From: Spiractinospora alimapuensis
GTDB lineage: Bacteria > Actinomycetota > Actinomycetes > Streptosporangiales > Streptosporangiaceae
Direction: 5' to 3'
Assembly (NCBI RefSeq): GCF_018437505.1
Contig: NZ_CP072467.1
Location: forward strand, 310,001 to 374,000
Length of the DNA: 64,000 nucleotides
A program made the translations under genes and the position numbers. The notes beneath the pieces were generated by a model that did not search any database, had not been told where the DNA came from, and worked only from the letters and a program-made list of their open reading frames with translations. Below, one piece after another: positions 17,141 to 27,020 of the stretch. The first letter of the stretch is position 1; the number at the start of each line of letters is the position of its first letter.

Positions 17141-18414
17141 TGACCACACGCCCGCTGAGGACCATCGGTGCCGTCACCGCTGGGATCGGACTGCTGGCCG
17201 CGGCCGCCTGTGGGGGAGGCGGTAACGAGGGCGACGGTACGGAGTTGGTCGTCGCCTCACCCTGGACCGGCGCGGAACAGGAGAACTTCGAGCAGGTCAT
17301 GGCGATCTTCGAGGACCAGACCGGTCATACGGTCTCCTACGAGGCGACCGGTGACGACTACGGTGCCTTCCTCGGACCCCGCATCGAGGGCGGAAACCCG
17401 CCGGACGTCGTGATGCTGCCCCAGCCCGGCCTCATCGAGGAGTTCGCCGGGCAGGACGCCCTCGTTCCGCTCGGCGACGAGGCGATGGCCGCGTTGGACG
17501 CGAACTTCCCCGAATACTGGAAGGACGTCGTCACCTTCGACGGCGAGACCTACGGGCTGATCTACAAGGTGGCCCACAAGTCCCTCGTCTGGTACCGCCC
17601 CGACGCCTACGACGCGGCCGGTGTCGGCCCCGCGAGCACGTGGGACGAGCTCCTGACCACCTCCGAGACGCTGCGCGACGCCGGGCAGACCCCCTGGGCG
17701 ATGTGTGGCGCCACGGGCTGGACCCTCACCGACTGGTTCGAGAACGTCTACCTCTCCTCCGCCGGACCGGACTCCTACGACCAGCTCAGCGACCGGGAGA
17801 TCTCCTGGGAGGACGACTCGGTGGTGGAGGCCCTGGAGGTCCTCGCGGAACTGTGGTCCCAGGACGACCTGATGAACGACGCCTCCGGGACGGAGTTCCC
17901 GGCCTGTGTCGAGGAGGTCTACGGCTCGGAGGGAGCCGCCATGGTCTTCGAGGCCGACTTCGTCGCCGCGTCCGCAGAGGAGGCCGGTCGCGAGGTGGGC
18001 ACCGACGCCCTCGCCTACCCGTTCCCCTCCGTCGGCCAGGCTCCACCGGTGGTCTCCGCTGGTGACTTCGCGGTCGGCATGACCGACCGGGACGAGACCC
18101 AGGAACTGCTCGCCTTCCTCGGCACCGCCGAGGCCGCGACCGAGTGGGCGGGTCTGGGCGGCTACCTGTCGCCGAACCTGGAGGTCCCCGTGGACAGTTA
18201 CCCCGACGAGTTCACCCAGGAGCTGGGACAGAGCATCGCCGACGCGGGTGAGGACATCCGTTTCGACCTCTCCGACATGCAACCCAGCGCCTTCGGTGGT
18301 ACCGAGGGCAGCGGAATGTGGGCCATCCTGCAGGACTTCCTGTCCGACCCCAGCGATCCCGAGGCGACCGCCGCGGAGTTGGAGGCCGCGGCCGCCGACG
18401 CCTACGACGAGTAG
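17140..18414 (+). CDS. Sugar ABC transporter substrate-binding lipoprotein
   Basis: Extracytoplasmic solute-binding protein of the CUT1 type, 424 aa. The signal peptide ends in a lipobox (LLAAAAC) followed by a GGGGN linker. The body has typical features: TGHTVSYEATGDDYGAFL, PPDVVMLPQPG and a tail-end FGGTEGSGMWAI. ATG 17140 overlaps the ATPase stop, with GAGAGGGGAC as ribosome site; a GTG at 17137 is also in frame. Two permease genes follow directly. The sugar bound cannot be told from sequence. Confidence 0.92.
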   Translation: MTTRPLRTIGAVTAGIGLLAAAACGGGGNEGDGTELVVASPWTGAEQENFEQVMAIFEDQTGHTVSYEATGDDYGAFLGPRIEGGNPPDVVMLPQPGLIEEFAGQDALVPLGDEAMAALDANFPEYWKDVVTFDGETYGLIYKVAHKSLVWYRPDAYDAAGVGPASTWDELLTTSETLRDAGQTPWAMCGATGWTLTDWFENVYLSSAGPDSYDQLSDREISWEDDSVVEALEVLAELWSQDDLMNDASGTEFPACVEEVYGSEGAAMVFEADFVAASAEEAGREVGTDALAYPFPSVGQAPPVVSAGDFAVGMTDRDETQELLAFLGTAEAATEWAGLGGYLSPNLEVPVDSYPDEFTQELGQSIADAGEDIRFDLSDMQPSAFGGTEGSGMWAILQDFLSDPSDPEATAAELEAAAADAYDE

Positions 18415-18426
18415 GGGAGAGCACCG

Positions 18427-19800
18427 ATGGCCACGGTCAACCAGGAGCCGGCGGACCCGGCACAGCCCGCCCACGCCCCGGCGTCCGACACCGGGACACA
18501 GTCCACCAGGGCGGGTCGGCTCGGTCCGCCGCCCTGGCTGGCCCTGTTCTTCCTCCTGCCGGCGCTGCTCTTCCTCGGCGCCTTCATCCTCTACCCGATC
18601 GGCTTCTCCGTCTGGCGCAGCCTGTTCGACGCCTCGGGCGACCGCTTCGTCGGCCTCGGCAACTACGTCGAGATCTTCCGTGACCCCGACACGTTCATCG
18701 CGTTGCGCAACAACGTGATCTGGGTCGTGGTCGCGCCGATGGTGGTGACGATCTTCGGTCTCATCTTCGCGGTACTGACCGAACGCATCCGCTGGGCGAC
18801 CGCGTTCAAGATCGTCGTGTTCATGCCGATGGCGATCTCCTTCCTCGCCTCCGGGGTCATCTTCCGGCTCGTCTACGAACAGGACCCCGACCGCGGGGTG
18901 GCCAACGCCGTGATCACCACGGTGCAGGACACGGTCGCGCCGCGTGTGGGATACCCCGACGCCTCCCCACGCGACGGGGCCGGGCTCACCGAGGCCGACG
19001 GGGGCCTGGAGCTCGAGGAGGCCGTCAGCCCCGGCGAGGACCCCGTGCTGCTCCCGCTGGTCGGTGTCGCGCCCGACGACCTCCCCGACGACACGGCCGG
19101 CGCGGCGGATCCCCCCACGGCAGCCGGGGACGCCGTCACCGGCACCGTCTGGCTGGACTTCCCCCCGGGAGGCGGCGGAACGGAGGGAGCGATCGACGAC
19201 GGGGAACTCGGCCTTCCCGCGATGGAGATCGAGGCGTTACAGGACGGGGCCGTCGTCGCCACCGCGACGAGCGGTGAGGACGGCACCTTCACCCTCGAGG
19301 GGGTGGAGGGCGACACCACGCTGCGCCTGAACGCGGAGAACTTCACCGAGTCCTACCGCGGTCTGGAGTGGCTTGGCTCCACCCTGGTCACGCCGTCGAT
19401 CATCATCGCCTACCTGTGGGTGTGGGCTGGATTCGCCATGGTGCTCATCGCCGCGGGGCTCGCGGGCATCCCCCGCGACGCGCTGGAGGCCGCGCGGGTG
19501 GACGGCGCGACGGAGTGGCAGGTGTTCCGCCGGGTGACGGTGCCCCTCCTCAGCCCGGTGCTCCTCGTCGTGTTCGTGACCCTGATGATCTACGTCCTGA
19601 AGGTGTTCGACCTCGTGCTGATCATCGCTCCGGGCGGGGTGCAACGCGACGCCAACGTGTTGGCCCTGGAGATGTGGCGGGTCGCGTTCGGCGGCGGACA
19701 GGACCAGGGCATGGGCAGCGCGCTCGCCGTCTTCCTCCTCGTGCTCGTACTGCCCGCCATGGTCTTCCAGGTCCGCCGCTTCCGCGAGGAGAGGTCATGA
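18427..19800 (+). CDS. Sugar ABC transporter permease (MalF type) with inserted extracytoplasmic domain
   Basis: Inner-membrane permease of 457 aa. The N-terminal helices (PWLALFFLLPALLFLGAF, NNVIWVVVAPMVVTI) and the cytoplasmic EAA-type loop DALEAARVDGATEWQVFRRV are standard. Between about residues 150 and 312 a hydrophilic insert replaces the short loop: an acidic Pro-rich part, then a beta-sandwich-like unit (GTVWLDFPPGGGG ... GELGLPAMEI ... GEDGTFTLEGVEGDTTLRL) resembling CarboxypepD_reg/SdrD-B domains. It lies 12 nt after the binding protein and overlaps the next permease by 4 nt (ATGA). Confidence 0.9.
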   Translation: MATVNQEPADPAQPAHAPASDTGTQSTRAGRLGPPPWLALFFLLPALLFLGAFILYPIGFSVWRSLFDASGDRFVGLGNYVEIFRDPDTFIALRNNVIWVVVAPMVVTIFGLIFAVLTERIRWATAFKIVVFMPMAISFLASGVIFRLVYEQDPDRGVANAVITTVQDTVAPRVGYPDASPRDGAGLTEADGGLELEEAVSPGEDPVLLPLVGVAPDDLPDDTAGAADPPTAAGDAVTGTVWLDFPPGGGGTEGAIDDGELGLPAMEIEALQDGAVVATATSGEDGTFTLEGVEGDTTLRLNAENFTESYRGLEWLGSTLVTPSIIIAYLWVWAGFAMVLIAAGLAGIPRDALEAARVDGATEWQVFRRVTVPLLSPVLLVVFVTLMIYVLKVFDLVLIIAPGGVQRDANVLALEMWRVAFGGGQDQGMGSALAVFLLVLVLPAMVFQVRRFREERS

Positions 19801-20720
19801 GCCAGAGCACCGAGGCCACCAAGGACATCCCCGCTCCGGCCGAGGAGGACGGCACCCAGGGCGCGCCCAGACGTTCCGTGGCGTCGCGGATCGTGGCACG
19901 CCTGGGGTCGGGGATCGTCCAGTTCGTCCTGATCTTGATCGCGCTGTTCTGGCTGGTCCCGACACTGGGCCTGCTCGTGGTCTCCCTGCGTCCCTCCGCG
20001 GACAACGCCGCGGAGGGGTGGTGGACCGTCTTCCTGCGGCCCACCCAGCTCACCCTGGAGAACTACGCGAACCTGCTCGACAACGCCACGTTCATGAGCT
20101 CGTTCTGGAACACGATCGCCATCACCGTGCCGGCCACGGTCGCGATCGTGGTGATCGCCTCCCTCGCCGGCTACGCCTTCGCGTGGCTGGAGTTCCCGGG
20201 GCGGGACTGGCTGTTCCTGATCGTGGTCGGCCTGCTGGTGGTCCCGATCCAGATCGCGCTGATCCCCGTCGCGGGCATGTACGGGGCGATGAACATCTAC
20301 GGCTCATTGCTCGGTGTGATCCTGTTCCACATCGGCTTCGGGCTGCCGTTCGCGATCTTCCTGCTGCGCAACTTCTTCGCCGCCATCCCGCGGGACCTGC
20401 TCGAGGCGGCGCGGATGGACGGCGGCAAGGAGCTCACCATCTTCCGGCGCGTCATTCTCCCGCTGGGCGGTCCGGCCATCGCCTCGCTGGCGATCTTCCA
20501 GTTCCTGTGGGTGTGGAATGACCTGTTGGTCGCGCTGGTGTTCGCGAACTCCTCCTCCCAGCCCATGACCCGCGCGCTGCAGCAGGAGATGCGGCAGTTC
20601 GGCGCCAACCTCGATGTCCTCGCCCCCGGAGCCTTCCTGTCGCTCGTGGTGCCCCTGGTGGTGTTCTTCGCCTTCCAGCGCTACTTCGTCCAAGGCGTGA
20701 TGGCCGGCGCCGTGAAGTGA
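19797..20720 (+). CDS. Sugar ABC transporter permease (MalG type)
   Basis: Second permease of the importer, 307 aa with six predicted helices. The EAA loop reads DLLEAARMDGGKELTIFRRV, and the protein ends VQGVMAGAVK, a typical MalG-type terminus. A polar N-terminal tail of about 40 residues precedes the first helix. ATG 19797 overlaps the TGA of the preceding permease, indicating translational coupling. It is the last gene before a strong bidirectional terminator. Confidence 0.94.
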   Translation: MSQSTEATKDIPAPAEEDGTQGAPRRSVASRIVARLGSGIVQFVLILIALFWLVPTLGLLVVSLRPSADNAAEGWWTVFLRPTQLTLENYANLLDNATFMSSFWNTIAITVPATVAIVVIASLAGYAFAWLEFPGRDWLFLIVVGLLVVPIQIALIPVAGMYGAMNIYGSLLGVILFHIGFGLPFAIFLLRNFFAAIPRDLLEAARMDGGKELTIFRRVILPLGGPAIASLAIFQFLWVWNDLLVALVFANSSSQPMTRALQQEMRQFGANLDVLAPGAFLSLVVPLVVFFAFQRYFVQGVMAGAVK

Positions 20721-20758
20721 TGCGGAAAGGGGGCTTCGGGGGCGCGGTGTCACGCGAA

Positions 20759-20789
20759 CGAGGGCCGGGGAGCGCGTCCCCGGCCCTCG
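20759..20789. terminator. Bidirectional hairpin between convergent ABC genes
   Basis: Perfect 13-bp stem CGAGGGCCGGGGA / TCCCCGGCCCTCG with a 5-nt loop, sitting between the permease stop (20720) and the stop of the minus-strand ATPase (20799). Confidence 0.8.
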
Positions 20790-20798
20790 CGTGGTCAG

Positions 20799-22091
<1,293 letters not shown>

Positions 22092-22117
22092 GATCCGCGC
22101 TCCCGCCCACACTGTTG

Positions 22118-22180
22118 ATCGAGAATGGTTTCGTAATGTATCGATTCGTATCGAACTCTGATCACATCGAACAAGATCGA
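22118..22180 (-). promoter_or_regulatory. ATCGA repeat cluster upstream of the MsiK-like gene
   Basis: Five ATCGA units on the + strand at 22118, 22140, 22150, 22166 and 22176 occur in a locally AT-rich stretch. Two pairs are spaced exactly 10 bp, one helical turn. On the gene's strand two units read GTTCGAT, 16 bp apart. A multi-site regulator binding region is plausible. Confidence 0.4.
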
Positions 22181-22674
22181 GCCGGATTTGTCGATACCTC
22201 AGGGTGGTATCGGCGTGGTGTGGGTGTCCCCGGGGGCGTTGAGTCGGTCGGGGAGGGTACGTTAGCCTGGCGCGGTCGCCGAGTTTTCCCGATCGGTCAC
22301 CTGGGACGCCGCGAAGGTGAGCGACACGGACACCGATCCGTGAGTATCCGTGAGGGGATCTCGGTAGGCTACCGACCAGTCCAGCACTGGACGGGCCGGT
22401 CGTGCGGTCCGGTCACCTGCCTCGCCGGACGCTGCGCCACGCGCCAGGCGCGGCGAATGGCGCGTGCAGGTCCGGAGTCCTCGGCCGGGCGGGGGGTTGG
22501 ACCCGGGAAAGGCCCGAACATCCAGTAGACAACGGTCTCCGCGCTCGCCGCCGACGGGACGGATCCGGTCCGAAGGGTGTTGCGGGCCTTTTTCCCGCCC
22601 CCGCGCCTCCTTTGCCCTGGGGCCCCGCGCGCGAGCGCGCACCACCCCGGAGCAAATAACCACCCAACACGACC
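22181..22674. other. Intergenic region between divergent MsiK-like and lnt genes
   Basis: About 500 bp with no convincing gene: open frames on both strands lack recognisable motifs and good start signals. No strong hairpin or repeat was noted. Confidence 0.4.
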
Positions 22675-22688
22675 TAGGCTCTGGGGTG
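22675..22688 (+). promoter_or_regulatory. Leaderless-type -10 element for lnt
   Basis: TAGGCT (22675-22680) fits TANNNT and ends 7 nt before the GTG at 22688. There is no Shine-Dalgarno before that start, consistent with a leaderless transcript. No -35 is clear. Confidence 0.4.
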
Positions 22689-24283
22689 TGTCTGTTCAAC
22701 CGACCAGAACCACCGCCGCGGCCGAACCCGGACACCACGGGGATCCCGCGGACATCGCCGGGGCCAGGTCGCGTCGCGGCGCGGCGGCCGCACGAGCGGC
22801 GGCCGCCGCCGCGGCGGGGGTGGCTCAGCTCCTGGCGCTGCCGCCCTACGGTTGGTGGTTTCTCACACCCCTGGGCGTGGCACTGCTGCTGCTGGCCCTG
22901 CGGGGAACCCGACCACGCCGCGCGGCCTGGCTCGGTGCCCTGGCCGGCGCGTCACTCATGGTCCCGTTGGTGCACTGGCAGGCGGTCTTCGGTGTCGACG
23001 TCTGGTTGGCCACCGCCGCCCTGGAGATCCTCTACTACGTCCCGATGGCGATCGGGATCGCGCTCGTCGCGCGCCTCCGCGGTTGGGTCGTCTGGACGAG
23101 CGCGCTGTGGGTCGCCCAGGAGTTCGTCCGCGCCCGCTGGCCCTTCGGCGGGTTCGGCTGGGCGAAACTCGCCTACGCCCAGCCCGACACCCCCTTCACC
23201 GGATACGCCTCCTGGGGGTCCTCCGCGCTGGTGACGTTCATGGTGGCGCTCACCGGGGCGCTCCTCGTCGCGGCCGGGGTCCGCCTGTGGCGACGGCGTC
23301 GGCCCGACACACGCTCCCTGGGCTCGTTGGCCCTGATCGTGCTGATCCTCGCAGGCGGGGCGCTCGCCGCCCGGGTCCTCGCGCCCAGCGTCGACCACAC
23401 GACCACGGTTGGCGTCGTGCAGGGGAACGTGCCCCGGGTGGGAGAGGTCAGCATCCTCGGGGAACGCGGCGAAGTGCTCGACAACCATCTCGACGGTGTC
23501 CACCAAATAGCGGAGGGGGTCCGAGCCGGTGACGTGCCCCAGCCCGACCTCGTCGTGCTGCCGGAGAACGCCAGCGACCTCGATCCCTACGCAGAGGAGG
23601 CGGTCGCGGACCTCATCCAGGAGGCCGCGGCCGACGTCGAGGCACCGCTGGTGATCGGTGTCGCCCACTATCCCGACGACGAGACGCGCAGTGTCCGCTC
23701 GGTGGTGTGGGATCCGGTCGACGGGGCGGGCGACTTCTACGAGAAGCGCTACCCGGTTCCGTTCGGTGAGTACATCCCCTTCCGAGACGTCCTCACGTCC
23801 TTCATCGACCGGCTGGACCAGGTTCCCACGGACGTCGTCCCCGGAACCGAGCCCGGTGACCTGCGGGTGGGCGACACGACCCTCGGCGCCGCGATCTGCT
23901 TCGACGTCGCCTTCGACCCGCCGCTGCGCGACGCGGTCGCCGCGGGCGGTCAGGTGATGATGGTTCCCACCAACAACGCCAACTACAACTTCACCGGCCA
24001 GTCCGACCAACAGTTGGCCATCACCCAACTGCGCGCGGTGGAGCACGGACGTCCCGCCGTCGTCGCGGCCACCAGTGGTGTCAGTGCCGTGGTCAACCCC
24101 GACGGCAGTATCGTGGAGCGCTCGCCCGAGGCCGAACCGTGGACGTCGGTGGTCGAGCTGCCCGCCATGGAGGGGCTCACCCCCGCGACCCGGCTGGGCG
24201 CCGGACCGGAGTTGGTGCTGGCGCTGCTGGGCCTGGGAGCGGTCCTGACCGCCGTGGCGCGGGGGAGACGAAGGGCGCGCTAG
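22688..24283 (+). CDS. lnt: Apolipoprotein N-acyltransferase
   Basis: Membrane enzyme that N-acylates the lipobox Cys of mature lipoproteins; 531 aa. N-terminal membrane helices (residues about 45-235) are followed by a periplasmic carbon-nitrogen hydrolase domain. PENASDLDPY carries the Glu of the triad, YEKRYPVPFGEYIPFRD the Lys, and GAAICFDVAFDP the Cys nucleophile; a C-terminal helix anchors the protein. The frame continues upstream to 22577, but GTG 22688 fits the N-terminus and the -10 element. Several lipoproteins in this window would be substrates. Confidence 0.92.
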   Translation: MSVQPTRTTAAAEPGHHGDPADIAGARSRRGAAAARAAAAAAAGVAQLLALPPYGWWFLTPLGVALLLLALRGTRPRRAAWLGALAGASLMVPLVHWQAVFGVDVWLATAALEILYYVPMAIGIALVARLRGWVVWTSALWVAQEFVRARWPFGGFGWAKLAYAQPDTPFTGYASWGSSALVTFMVALTGALLVAAGVRLWRRRRPDTRSLGSLALIVLILAGGALAARVLAPSVDHTTTVGVVQGNVPRVGEVSILGERGEVLDNHLDGVHQIAEGVRAGDVPQPDLVVLPENASDLDPYAEEAVADLIQEAAADVEAPLVIGVAHYPDDETRSVRSVVWDPVDGAGDFYEKRYPVPFGEYIPFRDVLTSFIDRLDQVPTDVVPGTEPGDLRVGDTTLGAAICFDVAFDPPLRDAVAAGGQVMMVPTNNANYNFTGQSDQQLAITQLRAVEHGRPAVVAATSGVSAVVNPDGSIVERSPEAEPWTSVVELPAMEGLTPATRLGAGPELVLALLGLGAVLTAVARGRRRAR

Positions 24284-24425
24284 GGGTGGCGCCGGGCGGT
24301 CGCCCGCCGGAGCGGACACGACGGTCGCCGCCGACGGGGGGTGACACCGTGTGCGACCGGCGCCGGACGGGGAACGAACACGGCGTGCGTTACGTTCATT
24401 GGGTAAGGGTCCACACGTCGATGGG

Positions 24426-24986
24426 ATGGTTCCCATGCCACTGCTCGTACTGATCGCGCTGCTGGCGTTCCCGTTTCTGGAGTTCGGGGCGATGTACCTC
24501 GTCGCCGCCGAGATCGGGGTCGGATGGACGTTGGTGGCGTTGTTCGCCGCCAGCGCCGCGGGAGTCGTCGTGATCCGGCTCGCCGGGCTGCGGGGTTATC
24601 GTGACGTCGACGAGGCGCTGCGCACGGGAGAGGTACCGCAACGCGGCATGCTCGACACCCTGATGGTGCTCGTCGGTGGGTTCCTGCTGGCCATCCCCGG
24701 GTTCCTCACCGGTGTCCTGGGCCTGGTCCTCGCGCTCCCCCTTACGCGGCCCGTCCTGCGGTGGGCGTTCGAGAAGTGGGCGCGCCGACGGATGGAACGT
24801 TTCAACGCCACGGTCGTGAACGCGACCGTCGTGGACGCGGAGGCGGCCCGGGCGCAGCGGCCCGACCCGAACCCCGGTCCGACGGTCATCCGCGGAACGG
24901 TGCTTCCCGAGGGCGACACCACCCGCGGCCCGGAGTCGGGTCCCACGAGTGCCGGGGGCACCGCGTTCGGTCCCGCCACGCCCTGA
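24426..24986 (+). CDS. fxsA: FxsA family membrane protein
   Basis: Cytoplasmic-membrane protein of 186 aa. MVPMPLLVLIALLAFPFLEF starts the first helix; the second (GWTLVALFAASAAGVVVI) and LAGLRGYRDVDEALRTGEVP, then a re-entrant GGFLLAIPGFLTGVLGLVL segment, match FxsA. E. coli FxsA affects phage T7 exclusion by F plasmids; its role here is unknown. The tail is polar and Pro-rich. ATG 24426 is chosen; ATG 24435 is an alternative. It lies downstream of lnt on the same strand. Confidence 0.85.
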   Translation: MVPMPLLVLIALLAFPFLEFGAMYLVAAEIGVGWTLVALFAASAAGVVVIRLAGLRGYRDVDEALRTGEVPQRGMLDTLMVLVGGFLLAIPGFLTGVLGLVLALPLTRPVLRWAFEKWARRRMERFNATVVNATVVDAEAARAQRPDPNPGPTVIRGTVLPEGDTTRGPESGPTSAGGTAFGPATP

Positions 24987-25017
24987 GTCCCGACCCGCGG
25001 ACCCGACCCACGAACGA

Positions 25018-25063
25018 GAGCCGGTGGGGGTGCGGTGGTCTCCCACCGCGCCCCCACCGGCTC
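25018..25063. terminator. Bidirectional hairpin between fxsA and rbpA
   Basis: A 21-bp stem from GAGCCGGTGGGGG at 25018 to its complement ending at 25063, with one G-U pair and a 4-nt loop, placed between two convergent stops. Confidence 0.8.
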
Positions 25064-25085
25064 GTTCACTCGCCCGGGAGACGTC

Positions 25086-25460
25086 TCAGCCTTGCTGGGT
25101 CATCGCCTCCAGGTGTTCACGCTCTTCCCGCCGTCGGCTGCGCAGCAGCTCCAGCCGTTCGGCGAGGACCTCCTCGAGGTCCTCCATGCTCCGGCGTTCC
25201 AGCAGCATGTCCCAGTGAGTGCGTGTGGGCTTCGCCTTCTTCTCCTGCGGTTCCTCGCCATCGACCAGGAGGGCCGTCTCGCCACAGAAACGGCACTCCC
25301 ACGTCGGGGGAATCTCCGCCTCCGTTGCGAAGGTTACCGAGAAGGTGTGCCCCCGCTGGCAGTCATAGGTGACCTCCTGGCGTGGCGCCAGGTCGGTGTT
25401 GCGGTCGTTCTCGTAGCTCGTCGCCCCGAGCCGCGTGCCGCGAAGTGCTCGCTCGGCCAT
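25086..25460 (-). CDS. rbpA: RNA polymerase-binding protein RbpA
   Basis: Actinobacterial transcription factor that binds the primary sigma factor and stabilises open complexes; 124 aa. RALRGTRLGATSYE is the N-terminal tail, followed by a small fold with a Cys34/His38/Cys56/Cys59 metal-site pattern (CQRGH and CRFC). A basic linker with KKAKPTRTHWDMLLERRS leads into the C-terminal sigma-interacting helices. ATG 25460 is preceded by CTGGAGG. A SigR-type promoter lies upstream. It is downstream of the UMF1 transporter gene on the same strand. Confidence 0.96.
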   Translation of the reverse strand: MAERALRGTRLGATSYENDRNTDLAPRQEVTYDCQRGHTFSVTFATEAEIPPTWECRFCGETALLVDGEEPQEKKAKPTRTHWDMLLERRSMEDLEEVLAERLELLRSRRREEREHLEAMTQQG

Positions 25461-25501
25461 CGTCTGGTTGCCTCCAGGCGCTCAAATCCGTCCGGTTGTA
25501 C

Positions 25502-25527
25502 AACGCGTCGCTCCACGTCAAGATTCC
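25502..25527 (-). promoter_or_regulatory. SigR-type promoter of rbpA
   Basis: On the minus strand GGAAT (25527-25523) is followed after exactly 18 nt by GTT (25504-25502), the GGAAT-N18-GTT pattern of SigR, the thiol-oxidative-stress sigma factor. Transcription would begin near 25494, about 35 nt before the rbpA ATG. rbpA is a known SigR target in Streptomyces coelicolor, which supports the assignment. Confidence 0.7.
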
Positions 25528-25631
25528 CAGGACATCGCTCCTCCAACCCCAACTCGCGTGACCTCCGGCGCGTTGATGCCGAACCGTTGCCCGAAAACAC
25601 CCAGCGCACACCACCTGCGGACGTCCAGTGA

Positions 25632-27020
25632 TCACGAACGGTTCCGCATGTTGCCCGGCAGCTCGTTTCCGGCCTGAAGGATCCCACGCCGGATGTTGGT
25701 GCACAGCAGCAGGATCCCGCCGATCACGAAGAAGCCGACCAGGGAGAATATCGCGGCCCGGTAGCCGCCGGTGAGCTCGACCGCGACGAAGACCACGATG
25801 GACGCGATGAGCGTCCCGGCGCGGTCACAGATCGTGAACACGCCGAAGTACTCGCCCTCACGACCGCGCGGGATCAACTGGGAGAACAGGGACCGCGCGA
25901 GAGCCTGACTGCCTCCGAGGACGAGGCCGATCCCCACGCCCAGGGTGAGGAAGAGGGGTACGTTCCCCGCGGGCAGGACGTAGGCCGAGGAGAGCAACAG
26001 CGTCCAGATAACCAGGGTCGCCACGAGTGTCGGCTTGGTGCCGAGGACCTCCGCGAGTCGTCCCGTCGCCCAGGACCCGAGGAACGCGACCAACTGGATC
26101 AGCACGATGGCGGCGACCACGTCGTCCTGGGAGAGGCCGAGATCCTCCTCTCCGGTCGCGAAGTTCGCCGCGTAGCGGATCGTGGCCTGGATCCCGTCGT
26201 TGAACAGGAGATAGGCCAGCAGGAAGAGCAGGGTGTGCGGGTAGTGCCGCAGCTCGATCAGCGTCCGTCCCAGTTGGCGGACCGACGCCGTCACTCTCGG
26301 GCCACGGGCCGCCGCGGCGAGCGGACCGATACGGTTCCGCAACCGTGGCATGGCGAGGATGGTGAAACCGAGCCACCAGACGCCGGCGGAGGCGAAGGCG
26401 ATGCGCGCGGCGTCCGCGGTGTCGACGCCGAGCGCGTCGGCGTTGCTGACCAGCAGGAGGTGAAGGACCAGTAGGACGAGTCCGCCCAGGTACGCCAGCC
26501 CCCAGCCGGTCGAGGAAACGCGGTCACGTTCGTCGGGCGTGGCGATCTCGGGCAGGAAGGAGTTGTAGACGACGAGCGCGCACCCGTAGGCGAGGTTCGC
26601 GAGCAGGAACAGGCCCGTGGCCAGCAGGTAGGAGTCGCCGGTCGCGAGGTACAGGGCCGTCGTCGACCCCGCCCCGACGCACGCGAAGACGAACAGCAGG
26701 CGCTTCTTGTTGCGGCTGTGGTCGGTGATCGCGCCGACGACCGGGAGCAGTGCGATCTGGATGACCGCGGCGATCATTCCCGCGGCCGGGTAGACGGTGT
26801 TGTAGTGCAGCGAGATGCCGAGAAGGTGGATCCGCTCACCGGTGCCGGCCGCCTCCGCCGAGGCCTGGGCCAGCCCCGACAGGTAGGGGCCGATGAAGAC
26901 CGTGACCACCGAGGTCCAGAACACCTGGTTGGCCCAGTCGTAGATGTACCAGCCGCGTTGTTCCCGGCGGCGCCGCTTCGGGTCGGGGTCGACCCCCGCG
27001 GTGGGGGTTGTGTCCGTCAC
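25632..27020 (-). CDS. UMF1-family MFS transporter
   Basis: Membrane transporter of 462 aa with about 12 helices. RGWYIYDWANQVFWTSVVTVF near the N-terminus and YNSFLPEIATPDERDRVSSTG are hallmarks of the UMF1/Atg22-like branch, and AYLLFNDGIQATIRYAANF follows in the second half. The cargo is unknown. The start GTG 27020 overlaps the stop of the upstream phosphodiesterase gene (GTGA), indicating coupled translation. Confidence 0.9.
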   Translation of the reverse strand: MTDTTPTAGVDPDPKRRRREQRGWYIYDWANQVFWTSVVTVFIGPYLSGLAQASAEAAGTGERIHLLGISLHYNTVYPAAGMIAAVIQIALLPVVGAITDHSRNKKRLLFVFACVGAGSTTALYLATGDSYLLATGLFLLANLAYGCALVVYNSFLPEIATPDERDRVSSTGWGLAYLGGLVLLVLHLLLVSNADALGVDTADAARIAFASAGVWWLGFTILAMPRLRNRIGPLAAAARGPRVTASVRQLGRTLIELRHYPHTLLFLLAYLLFNDGIQATIRYAANFATGEEDLGLSQDDVVAAIVLIQLVAFLGSWATGRLAEVLGTKPTLVATLVIWTLLLSSAYVLPAGNVPLFLTLGVGIGLVLGGSQALARSLFSQLIPRGREGEYFGVFTICDRAGTLIASIVVFVAVELTGGYRAAIFSLVGFFVIGGILLLCTNIRRGILQAGNELPGNMRNRS

